A stretch of DNA of 10,015 nt from Phycisphaerae bacterium (GTDB lineage: Bacteria; Planctomycetota; Phycisphaerae; UBA1845; Fen-1342). The DNA lies in assembly GCA_026984555.1 (NCBI GenBank), contig JALSRY010000365.1, positions 1 through 10,015 of the forward strand, given 5' to 3'. The notes beneath the pieces were generated by a model. It was not told the DNA's origin. It saw only the letters and a program-made list of their open reading frames with translations, and did no database searches. The translations under genes were made by a program, and so were the position numbers. How positions within the stretch are numbered: the first letter of the stretch is position 1; each line of letters opens with the position of its first letter. Of this stretch, positions 1 through 5,794 are shown piece by piece.

Positions 1-623
1 ATTTCGTAGGGCTCAGCGCCGGCCCGCACCACGCGAACCACCCCGCCGGAAATAACCACGACGCCACGCGGTTCGGGCAGCTCGCCCGAGGACGACGACG
101 CGGTTTCCGGTTGTGCCGTCTGCGTCTTGAACGCCTCGGCCAGCGACAACTCGTTGTCGGCGTCGATATAGAGCGTAACTTCCGGCGACTCGACGCGCAC
201 CTCGCCGAATTGCTCGCCGGACGTGGCCAGTTGCCAAATCCCGCTCGGACTGCTGATGCGGCGGATCGCGAGCACCTGCTGGCGGTGGGGGTCGGCGACC
301 TTGACGCCGCGGACTTCGGTCGGCCCGGTCCACGACAGCGACAGGCCCGCGACGTCGATGGTGCCGGCGATTTTTTCGTTGGCGGCCTCGAGCGCCCAGC
401 GCGATACCGCCGGCGACGATGCGATCGCCGGCGCGAACGCGATCAACGCGCCGACGACGAGGATGAAGACGAGCAACAGCAGCGCCAGGCGGCGTCCCCA
501 GCGCCGCTTGCGCCCGGGCGGCGGCGCCGTGTGCCCGGCCTCCTGCGCGGGTGGTGCGGTTTGGCTCGCGTGATCGGGCGGCGTGCCCGGGTCTGGTCGG
601 TTGTCCTGGTCGGAGGTTGCCAT
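1..623 (-). CDS. AsmA-like membrane-anchored protein, N-terminal part (cut by left window edge)
   Basis: The reading frame starts at ATG (621-623) and stays open to the left edge, giving 207 residues. GAGG lies 5 nt before the start, a modest ribosome binding site. Residues 1-37 are polar and rich in Pro, Ala and Asp. A basic cluster (RKRRWGRR, 38-45) is followed by one hydrophobic segment (about 46-67, LALLLLVFILVVGALIAF), suggesting an N-in signal anchor with the rest outside the inner membrane. Residues 85-160 (ANEKIAGTIDVAGLSLSWTG, then EVRGVKVADP and VRVESPEVTLYIDADNELSL) alternate short beta-type strands, as in AsmA/TamB-like proteins thought to bridge the envelope and move lipids. Residues 165-187 are a Ser/Glu/Pro-rich low-complexity stretch. 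The family call rests on architecture and strand pattern. The C-terminal AsmA domain, if present, is outside the window, so another large single-anchor envelope protein is possible. Confidence 0.6.
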   Translation of the reverse strand, partial: MATSDQDNRPDPGTPPDHASQTAPPAQEAGHTAPPPGRKRRWGRRLALLLLVFILVVGALIAFAPAIASSPAVSRWALEAANEKIAGTIDVAGLSLSWTGPTEVRGVKVADPHRQQVLAIRRISSPSGIWQLATSGEQFGEVRVESPEVTLYIDADNELSLAEAFKTQTAQPETASSSSGELPEPRGVVVISGGVVRVVRAGAEPYE

Positions 624-1020
624 CGGATCCTCGGCTCGAACAATAAAGGAATATCAGATCGCGGCGCCGGCTTCGGCGTCTCTGCTGGGATTCTAACGAC
701 GCGCGTCAACCAGGGGGAAACCGATCGGCATCTCCGGACGGGGGGCGCCGCCCAACGGACCGGCGGCGTGTGCGCTGCGCCGACCGGCGGATGGCGGCAG
801 CATGATGCCGGCGGGGACGGCTGACCTCCAGGAAAGCGGAAGACGCCAGCCGGGGAACGGCCGGCCGGGAAGCCTTTGGGGGTGCTGTGCACGCAAGGAC
901 CACGCCCGGGGGTGGGCGCGGGCATCGAAACCCGCGCCACCCTCGTGACGTGTCTTGCTCGATGGAGCCCGCGTCTTGCTCACAAGCCGGCGGGCAGCCT
1001 CAAAGAGGCCGGCCAGCGGG
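624..1020. other. 397-bp intergenic region between pnp and the AsmA-like gene, with hairpins
   Basis: No credible gene here: the open frames have no ribosome binding site and look like high-GC chance frames. Reading from the end of pnp (right to left) there are three hairpin candidates. One is at 986-1013 (GCCGG/CCGGC outer arms, CCTC AAA GAGG inner). One is at 910-942, the strongest. One is at 846-868 (CCAGCCGG/CCGGCCGG, 7-nt loop). None has a U-run, so any termination would be non-canonical or Rho-assisted. No convincing promoter for the AsmA-like gene was found. TTGACG (704-709) and TAGAAT (690-695) on the minus strand are only 8 bp apart. Confidence 0.6.
910..942 (-). terminator. Strong GC hairpin downstream of pnp, possible terminator or 3' stabiliser
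   Basis: GGGTGGGCGCGGG (910-922) pairs with CCCGCGCCACCC (931-942), giving 12 bp with one bulged G and an 8-nt loop (CATCGAAA). It lies about 80 bp beyond the pnp stop codon. There is no T-run on either side on either strand, so it is not a textbook intrinsic terminator. It could act as a 3' end barrier to exonucleases for the pnp transcript. Strand assignment follows pnp and is inferred. Confidence 0.4.
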
Positions 1021-3138
1021 TCAGTCCTCGCTCTTGCCGGCTTTTTCCTTGTCTTCCTGCATCGCGGCCTTGCGCGACAACTTGATGCGCCCCTGGTCGT
1101 CGATCGCGATCACCTTGACGCGCACCTCGTCGCCGACGCTGACCACATCGCTGACCGAGCGGACGTAGCCTTCGTCGAGCTCGCTGATGTGGCAAAGGCC
1201 GTCCTGGCCTTCCTGGATCTCGATGAACGCGCCGAAGTCCTTGATGCTGGCGACCTTGCCGTCGTAGATCTGGCCGACCTTGATGTCCTCGGTCATCTTC
1301 TGCACGAGGTCGTAGGCTTTCTGGGCCTTTTCGGCATCGGTGCACGAAATGAAGACCGTCCCGTCGTCCTCGATGTCGATCTGGGCGCCGGTGTTGGCCT
1401 GGATCGCGCGGACCGAGCGGCCGCCGGGGCCGATCAGCTTGCCGATCTTCTCCGGGTCGATCTGGATCATCAGCAGCCGCGGGGCGTACTTGCTGATCTC
1501 GGGCCGCGGTTTGTCGATCACGGATTCCATGATGTCGAGAATGTGGAAACGCGCCTTCTTGGCGATCTGAAGCGCGTCGCGCATCAGGTTGAACTTGAGG
1601 CCCTCGGCCTTGATGTCCAACTGGATGCCGGTGATGCCCTCGCGGGTGCCGGCGACCTTGAAATCCATGTCGCCGAACGCGTCCTCTTCGCCCAGGATGT
1701 CGGGGAAGAGCACCGCCTTGTCGTTCTCCTCGACCATGCCGATCGAAATGCCGGCGACCGGCGCCTTGATCGGTACCCCCGCGTCCATCAGCGCCAACGT
1801 CCCGCCGCACACCGTCGCCATCGAGCTCGAACCGTTGGATTCGAGGATGTCGCTGACGAGGCGGATGGTGTAGGGGAAGTCGTCGGGGCTGGGCAGGACG
1901 GCTTCGAGGCTTCGTTCGGCGAGCGCCCCGTGGCCGATTTCCCGCCGGCCGGGCGCGCCGATCCGGCGGACTTCGCCGACGCAAAACGGCGGGAAGTTGT
2001 AATGCAGCAGGAACTTCTTGCTGTACTCCTCGATCAGGTCGTCGATGATCTGCTCGTCGGAGGCCGTCCCCAGCGTGGTCGTGACCATCGCTTGGGTTTC
2101 CCCGCGGGTAAACAGTGCCGAGCCGTGGACGCGCGGCAGCCACCCGACCTCGGCGGTGATGGGACGGATATCCTCGAGCCCGCGACCGTCGGGGCGGATT
2201 TTCTCGTTGAGGATTCGCTGGCGAACGACGGCCCGCTCGACCTGCCGCACGGCCTCCTTGACCTGGTTGGGCGTATGCGCGGGTTTGTCCTCCCCCTCGG
2301 GGCAGTAGTGCTCGATCATCTTGTCGTAGACGGCGCGCACCGCCGCGTAACGATCCTGTTTTCCGGCGATCTGCTTGGCGGCGACGAGGTCATCCCAGCA
2401 GCGGGCCTTGACGTCATCGAGGAACGCCGTGTCGGCCTCGGGCGCTTCCCAGGTGCATTCCTTGCCGGCGTGTTTCTTGAGCTCGTCGAGCATCTCGCAA
2501 ATGGGGATCACGCCGTTCTTGTGGCCGAACTCGATCGCGTCGGCCACGACATCCTCGGAGAGCTCGCGGCAGCCGATCTCGATCATGTTGACCGAGCGTG
2601 GCGTTCCGGCGACGATCAGGTCGAGATCGGAGTATTCCATCTGCGCCCGGGTGGGGTTGATGACGAACTCGCCGTCGATCCGCCCGACGCGGACCGAGGC
2701 CACCGGCCCCTGGAACGGCAGCGGGGAGACGGCGAGGGCCGACGCGGCGGCGGTCATGGCAATGACATCGGGGTCGTTCTGGTCGTCGGCGGCGAGCACG
2801 AAGCACTGGATCTGCACCTCGTCCTTGAACGCCTTGGGGAACAGGGGACGCACCGGGCGGTCGATCATCCGCATGGTGAGAATCTCTTTCGCGGTGGGCC
2901 GCCCCTCGCGCTTGAAAAAGCCGCCGGGGAACTTGCCGGCGGCGGCCATTTTCTCGCGGTAGTCCACTTGGAGGGGGAAGAAATCGATCCCCTCGCGCGG
3001 GGGACCGGTCAGGGCCGTGCCGAGCACGACCGTTTCGCCGTACTGGACGATGGCCGCGCCGTGGGCCTGACGGGCCACCTTGCCGGTTTCGATGGTCAGT
3101 TTGCTTGCGCCGATTTGCCGCTCAACCTTGAATGTCAT
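1021..3138 (-). CDS. pnp: Polynucleotide phosphorylase (PNPase)
   Basis: PNPase is the phosphate-dependent 3'-5' exoribonuclease that releases nucleoside diphosphates. It works in mRNA decay as a cytoplasmic trimer. The 705 residues match the usual length. Two RNase PH-like domains span about 5-215 and 310-545, with the all-alpha linker between them. FFKREGR (74-80) is the RNA-channel loop. GRREIGHG (397-404) and SSS (437-439) form the phosphate site. D486, D492 and K494 in GDMDFKVAG match the catalytic residues known from E. coli. The KH domain (about 555-615) carries GPGG (570-573), and S1 (about 622-690) contains GKVASIKDFGAFIE. The acidic/lysine tail ends at 705. I chose the ATG at 3136-3138 because AGAGGA lies 5 nt upstream. 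The GTG at 3139-3141 would leave only 2 nt of spacing. It is downstream of rpsO on the same strand, the conserved order. The long open frame on the opposite strand is a shadow. Confidence 0.98.
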   Translation of the reverse strand: MTFKVERQIGASKLTIETGKVARQAHGAAIVQYGETVVLGTALTGPPREGIDFFPLQVDYREKMAAAGKFPGGFFKREGRPTAKEILTMRMIDRPVRPLFPKAFKDEVQIQCFVLAADDQNDPDVIAMTAAASALAVSPLPFQGPVASVRVGRIDGEFVINPTRAQMEYSDLDLIVAGTPRSVNMIEIGCRELSEDVVADAIEFGHKNGVIPICEMLDELKKHAGKECTWEAPEADTAFLDDVKARCWDDLVAAKQIAGKQDRYAAVRAVYDKMIEHYCPEGEDKPAHTPNQVKEAVRQVERAVVRQRILNEKIRPDGRGLEDIRPITAEVGWLPRVHGSALFTRGETQAMVTTTLGTASDEQIIDDLIEEYSKKFLLHYNFPPFCVGEVRRIGAPGRREIGHGALAERSLEAVLPSPDDFPYTIRLVSDILESNGSSSMATVCGGTLALMDAGVPIKAPVAGISIGMVEENDKAVLFPDILGEEDAFGDMDFKVAGTREGITGIQLDIKAEGLKFNLMRDALQIAKKARFHILDIMESVIDKPRPEISKYAPRLLMIQIDPEKIGKLIGPGGRSVRAIQANTGAQIDIEDDGTVFISCTDAEKAQKAYDLVQKMTEDIKVGQIYDGKVASIKDFGAFIEIQEGQDGLCHISELDEGYVRSVSDVVSVGDEVRVKVIAIDDQGRIKLSRKAAMQEDKEKAGKSED

Positions 3139-3206
3139 CACGTTCCTCTAACCTACCGCCTACACAATCCCAACATTACACACATACACAACCTGCACAC
3201 AATCAG
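3139..3206 (-). promoter_or_regulatory. G/T-rich leader immediately upstream of pnp
   Basis: The ribosome binding site AGAGGA (plus-strand 3144-3149) sits 5 nt from the pnp ATG. Behind it, about 3150-3206, the minus strand is almost only G, T and A. Repeated TTGTGT/TGTGTG units occur, with only two C residues (opposite plus-strand G at 3158 and 3195). This contrasts with the very GC-rich surroundings. A weak promoter could be TTGTGT, 18 bp, TAATGT, but its match to consensus is poor. In enterobacteria pnp expression is controlled post-transcriptionally through its leader, so an open unstructured leader here could be a control or loading region. That role is inference. Confidence 0.35.
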
Positions 3207-3314
3207 GCCGACGAGCCACCGCCCCGCCCGCGTTCGCCGGCGGCGGAAAAGCACCCGGGGTGGGCTTGCCTCCGCACGCGCAAGACGCTGGTGAGGGGAT
3301 GAACCGGCCGGCGA

Positions 3315-3334
3315 CTCTCCGCAAAACCGGAGAG
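3315..3334 (-). terminator. Hairpin directly after the rpsO stop codon
   Basis: On the minus strand CTCTCCG, a 6-nt loop (GTTTTG) and CGGAGAG form a perfect 7-bp stem starting one base after the TAA of rpsO (3336-3338). There is no U-run after it, so it may be an attenuator, RNase processing site or 3' stabiliser rather than a full terminator. In E. coli the rpsO-pnp interval also contains an attenuating terminator and an RNase III hairpin. The similarity here is in position only. Confidence 0.55.
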
Positions 3335-3335
3335 G

Positions 3336-3605
3336 TTACTTCCGCAATCCGAGTTTCTGGATCGTGGCGAGATAACGCTCGCGATCCGTCCGGGCGAGAT
3401 ACTTGAGCAGAGCCGAGCGTTTGCCGACCATCTTCAGCAATCCACGCCGGGAGGAGTGATCCTTCTTGTGCACCTTGAGATGCTCGGTGAGGCCGACGAT
3501 CCGCTCGGTGAGCAACGCGATCTGCACCTCCGCCGACCCGGTATCCGAATCGTGCCGGCGATGCTGCCCCATGATCTCCGCTTTTTTCTCCACGGTAAGT
3601 GGCAT
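3336..3605 (-). CDS. rpsO: 30S ribosomal protein S15
   Basis: S15 binds the central domain of 16S rRNA at the three-way junction of helices 20-22 and starts platform assembly. It also contributes to the intersubunit bridge. The 89 residues equal the E. coli length. Signature stretches are [16 protein letters not shown] (21-36) and [18 protein letters not shown] (46-63). H42, D49 and S52 correspond to the rRNA-contacting His, Asp and Ser known in E. coli S15. An upstream extension to 3629 is possible in frame. The ATG at 3603-3605 is preferred because GGAGG (plus-strand 3614-3618) lies 8 nt before it and the N-terminus [11 protein letters not shown] then fits the family. It is the first gene of the rpsO-pnp pair, with its own promoter upstream. 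Confidence 0.98.
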   Translation of the reverse strand: MPLTVEKKAEIMGQHRRHDSDTGSAEVQIALLTERIVGLTEHLKVHKKDHSSRRGLLKMVGKRSALLKYLARTDRERYLATIQKLGLRK

Positions 3606-3692
3606 GGCCCTATCCTCCAGTAGACACACGGGTTAGACCCCAGCCGCACGCGCGAGCCAATTTCCCACGCCGGCCGGAACCACCTGAACTTT
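3606..3692 (-). promoter_or_regulatory. rpsO 5' leader, about 87 nt, with possible secondary structure
   Basis: This runs from the predicted transcription start (about 3692) to the S15 start codon. It holds GGCC arms at 3672-3675 and 3693-3696, and a short hairpin GGGT/ACCC with a 3-nt loop at 3630-3640. The GGAGG ribosome binding site is just downstream of that hairpin. Many bacterial rpsO leaders bind S15 and repress their own translation, using structures that differ among phyla. The length and structure here allow that, but I could not identify a known S15-binding fold by eye. Confidence 0.3.
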
Positions 3693-3698
3693 GGCCAG

Positions 3699-3727
3699 AG
3701 TATACGCCCGGCCAAAAACCTTGGCAA
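3699..3727 (-). promoter_or_regulatory. Sigma-70-type promoter of rpsO
   Basis: On the minus strand the -35 element TTGCCA (plus 3722-3727) is followed by a 17-bp spacer and the -10 element TATACT (plus 3699-3704). Each element matches the consensus in five of six bases, and the spacing is optimal. Predicted start is near 3692. Confidence 0.7.
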
Positions 3728-3728
3728 C

Positions 3729-3757
3729 TTGTTCCCGGCACGCCGGCGGCATAAAGT
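3729..3757 (+). promoter_or_regulatory. Possible promoter of the DUF3467 gene, back-to-back with the rpsO promoter
   Basis: TTGTTC (3729-3734), a 17-bp spacer and TAAAGT (3752-3757) lie upstream of the DUF3467 gene, which has no other candidate in the gap. Matches to consensus are only three and four of six. Its -35 element is one base from the -35 element of the divergent rpsO promoter. Confidence 0.3.
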
Positions 3758-3794
3758 GGTGCTCGGATGCAAATACCCCCTGGAGGCACGCACC

Positions 3795-4115
3795 ATGATC
3801 TTCGGCGAAGAAGAATCCCAACCGCAGCAGCCCCGGCAACAACAAGTCCGCCTCGATGCCTCCCGCATGGAGACCGTGTACGCCAACTCGTTCGCGATGG
3901 CCACCACCCCCGACGAAATCTCGCTGTACCTCGGCGTCAACACGCCGATGCCCGGACTCAAGCAGCCGCTGGTCAAGATCTCGCACCGACTCGTCCTGAT
4001 CCCGCAGAATGCCAAACGGCTGATGGTCGCGCTCCAGCAGACCATCAAGACCTACGAAGACCGCTTCGGACCGATCGAGCTGCCGCCCCAGCAAGGCGGC
4101 CACCGGGGGACGTAA
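3795..4115 (+). CDS. DUF3467 domain protein, 106 residues
   Basis: This is a small soluble protein of unknown biochemical function. After a polar Gln-rich N-terminus (about 1-20, EEESQPQQPRQQQ), the rest fits the DUF3467 pattern. It has YANSFAMATTPDEISLYLG (about 29-47), a strand pair around VKISHRLVLIPQNAKRLM, and the helix ALQQTIKTYEDRFGPIEL before a short tail. There is no signal peptide or membrane segment. Start choice: TGGAGG at 3781-3786 lies 8 nt before ATG 3795. The frame extends 22 codons further to a TTG at 3729, but that falls in the putative promoter and has no ribosome binding site. The permease gene follows 67 bp downstream on the same strand, so the two may be co-transcribed. 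A link in function is unproven. The family call is from pattern recognition of the YANxF and AKRLxxAL motifs. Confidence 0.8.
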   Translation: MIFGEEESQPQQPRQQQVRLDASRMETVYANSFAMATTPDEISLYLGVNTPMPGLKQPLVKISHRLVLIPQNAKRLMVALQQTIKTYEDRFGPIELPPQQGGHRGT

Positions 4116-4182
4116 CCGGTCCGCCCCGGCGCGACGTCAAGCATCTGACGGCCCGGCGAGCCGCCAAACCACGGGCTGAGAC

Positions 4183-5478
4183 ATGCTCATTCGAACGTTG
4201 TTTTCACGAGAACTGGTCGCCTTGGGCCTGCGGGCCCTGAGAGCCCACAAGCTGCGTTCGGCGTTGACGGCGTTGGGCATCATCTTCGGCGTCGGCGCGG
4301 TGGTCTGCATGCTCGCCATCGGGGAGGGCGCCTCGGCCGAGCAGATGAAAAGCATCCGCCTGCTGGGCAGCGAAAACATCATCATCCGCAGCGTCGAGCC
4401 GCCCCAGTCGGGGCAGGCGACCGTGGCGAAGACTTTTGTCCGCCGCTATGGCATCAAGGCCAAGGATGTCGAGCGTCTGGAGAAACTGCCCCACACGCGC
4501 AGCGTGGTGCGTATGCGTGACGTCGCCAGTGACGTCACCTACGGCGCACAGCGGTTCGACGGTCACGTGCTGGGGGTCACAGACAACTATTTCGAAATCG
4601 TCCACATTCGTATCGCCCGGGGTCGGCCGCTGACGGAGCTGGACGAGGCCCGGCACATGAAGGTGGCGGTGATCGGGCACGAGGTGGCGGGGCGTCTTTT
4701 CCGCCACGAAGACCCGCTGGGCCGGTCGATCGTCGTTACCAGTCGCTCGACGGGAGCGGTGCCCTACCGGGTCGTGGGCGTGCTGGCGGAGACGGTCGCC
4801 GCCGGCTCACCGGCAAAAGGGGTCGGCTCGCGTAACGTCAATCGCGATGTGTACATACCGCTCTCGGCGGCGGACCTGCGCTACGGTTCGCTCAAGGTGA
4901 AGCTGCGCAGCGGCTCGCGCGAGATCAAGGAAGTGCAATTCAGCGACGTCTACGTCAACGTGGACGGCCAGGAAAACGTGCTCGAAGTCGCCAAGATGGT
5001 GCAGCGGGTTTTCAGCTACGACCACCCGGAACAGGATTACGCCGTCATTGTTCCGCTCGAGCTGTTGCTTCAGGCGCAGCGGAACAAGCGTCTCTGGCAA
5101 ATCGTACTGGGAAGCATCGCGGGGATTTCGCTGCTCGTCGGGGGGATCGGCATCATGAACATCATGCTCGCGTCGGTGACGGAGCGGACACGGGAGATCG
5201 GTATCCGGCGGGCACTGGGTGCGAAGCGGGCGCACATCACCGCGCAGTTTCTGGTGGAAACGGTGATTCTCAGCGTGGGTGGCGGCGTTATCGGAATCAT
5301 CCTGGGGATCGCGATGGCGCGTGTGGTCACGACGATCGTCGGATGGGAGACGATCGTCCCGTGGTGGGGGGTGGTGCTGAGCTTTTTCGTGTCGGCGGTG
5401 ACAGGTGTCTCGTTCGGTCTGTACCCCGCGCGGGCGGCGGCGGCGTTGGATCCGATCGAAGCGTTAAGATACGAGTAG
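4183..5478 (+). CDS. ABC transporter permease, MacB/FtsX type
   Basis: Inner-membrane permease of the MacB/LolCE class of ABC systems, which couple cytoplasmic ATP hydrolysis to movement in a periplasmic domain. Its 431 residues suit a stand-alone permease without a fused ATPase. TM1 is about 26-47 (LTALGIIFGVGAVVCMLAIG) and is followed by the family-typical GEGA. The periplasmic domain spans about 50-300, with DVERLEKLP and VAVIGHEVAGRLF (161-173). TM2 is about 308-332 and carries the hallmark GGIGIMNIMLASVTERTREI (320-339), then GIRRALGA (340-347), the coupling-helix region. TM3 (about 356-384) and TM4 (about 394-417) are followed by YPARAAAALDPIEALRYE (414-431). An in-frame TGA at 4177-4179 makes ATG 4183 the first possible start. 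Its ribosome binding site is weak. No ABC ATPase or membrane-fusion protein is in the window, so partners must be encoded elsewhere and the substrate cannot be guessed. Confidence 0.92.
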   Translation: MLIRTLFSRELVALGLRALRAHKLRSALTALGIIFGVGAVVCMLAIGEGASAEQMKSIRLLGSENIIIRSVEPPQSGQATVAKTFVRRYGIKAKDVERLEKLPHTRSVVRMRDVASDVTYGAQRFDGHVLGVTDNYFEIVHIRIARGRPLTELDEARHMKVAVIGHEVAGRLFRHEDPLGRSIVVTSRSTGAVPYRVVGVLAETVAAGSPAKGVGSRNVNRDVYIPLSAADLRYGSLKVKLRSGSREIKEVQFSDVYVNVDGQENVLEVAKMVQRVFSYDHPEQDYAVIVPLELLLQAQRNKRLWQIVLGSIAGISLLVGGIGIMNIMLASVTERTREIGIRRALGAKRAHITAQFLVETVILSVGGGVIGIILGIAMARVVTTIVGWETIVPWWGVVLSFFVSAVTGVSFGLYPARAAAALDPIEALRYE

Positions 5479-5545
5479 TGAGCGACTTGTGGACGCCAGG
5501 ATCGCGTAGAAGGTGCTTTTTCCAAGCTCGCGCTTGACGAATTAC

Positions 5546-5574
5546 TTGATCTTGGACGCAACGTAGGTTATACT
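5546..5574 (+). promoter_or_regulatory. Sigma-70-type promoter of the sigma factor gene
   Basis: TTGATC (5546-5551), a 17-bp spacer and TATACT (5569-5574) match the consensus in four and five of six bases. Predicted start is near 5581. It sits 70-100 bp after the permease stop codon, so the sigma gene is probably transcribed on its own. Confidence 0.65.
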
Positions 5575-5580
5575 TCCCGA

Positions 5581-5794
5581 CAGTTGAAGGCTCCCCATAG
5601 GTGCTGTCGTTCGACAAACGTCGCTGGAAGGCTCCCCCCAGACGTCGAACGCAGTTTCATCCGGACAATTGGTTTCGGCCCAACAGGTGCCGCTGTGTAA
5701 CGTTCGCGCGCTTCGTGTGCGCGACGGGGCTCCCGGTGTCGCTTGGGCACGAGTTGCGAGGCCGCAGGTCTCCGACAATGTCAGGGGAAACGCG
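5581..5794 (+). promoter_or_regulatory. Long repeat-containing 5' leader of the sigma factor gene (about 214 nt)
   Basis: The predicted transcript has a long untranslated leader. GAAGGCTCCCC occurs twice, at 5586-5596 and 5627-5637. TGTCG/CGACA with a TT centre lies at 5605-5616. GTTCGAC (5609-5615) can instead pair with GTCGAAC (5644-5650), so two folds compete. TCGCGC (5704-5709) pairs with GCGCGA (5719-5724), extendable through a G-U and a C-G pair. AGGGGA at 5783-5788 is the ribosome binding site. Within 5479-5794 (316 bp without a gene) I see nothing else apart from the promoter and a T-run at 5516-5521 with no convincing stem before it. Confidence 0.4.

Noticed and set aside
690..709. 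TTGACG and TAGAAT on the minus strand upstream of the AsmA-like gene
   Set aside because: Each hexamer is good alone, but they are only 8 bp apart, far short of the about 17 bp a sigma-70 promoter needs.
443..983. Minus-strand frames between pnp and the AsmA-like gene
   Set aside because: They are Arg/Pro-rich, overlap the AsmA-like start in another frame, have no ribosome binding site and resemble no family.
955..3294. A 779-residue open frame antisense to pnp
   Set aside because: Same cause: the sense strand is unmistakable PNPase, and the antisense product has shadow-like composition and no motif.
4135..4150. CGTCA/TGACG hairpin between the DUF3467 gene and the permease gene
   Set aside because: A 5-bp stem with no U-run is too weak to call a terminator and is expected by chance.
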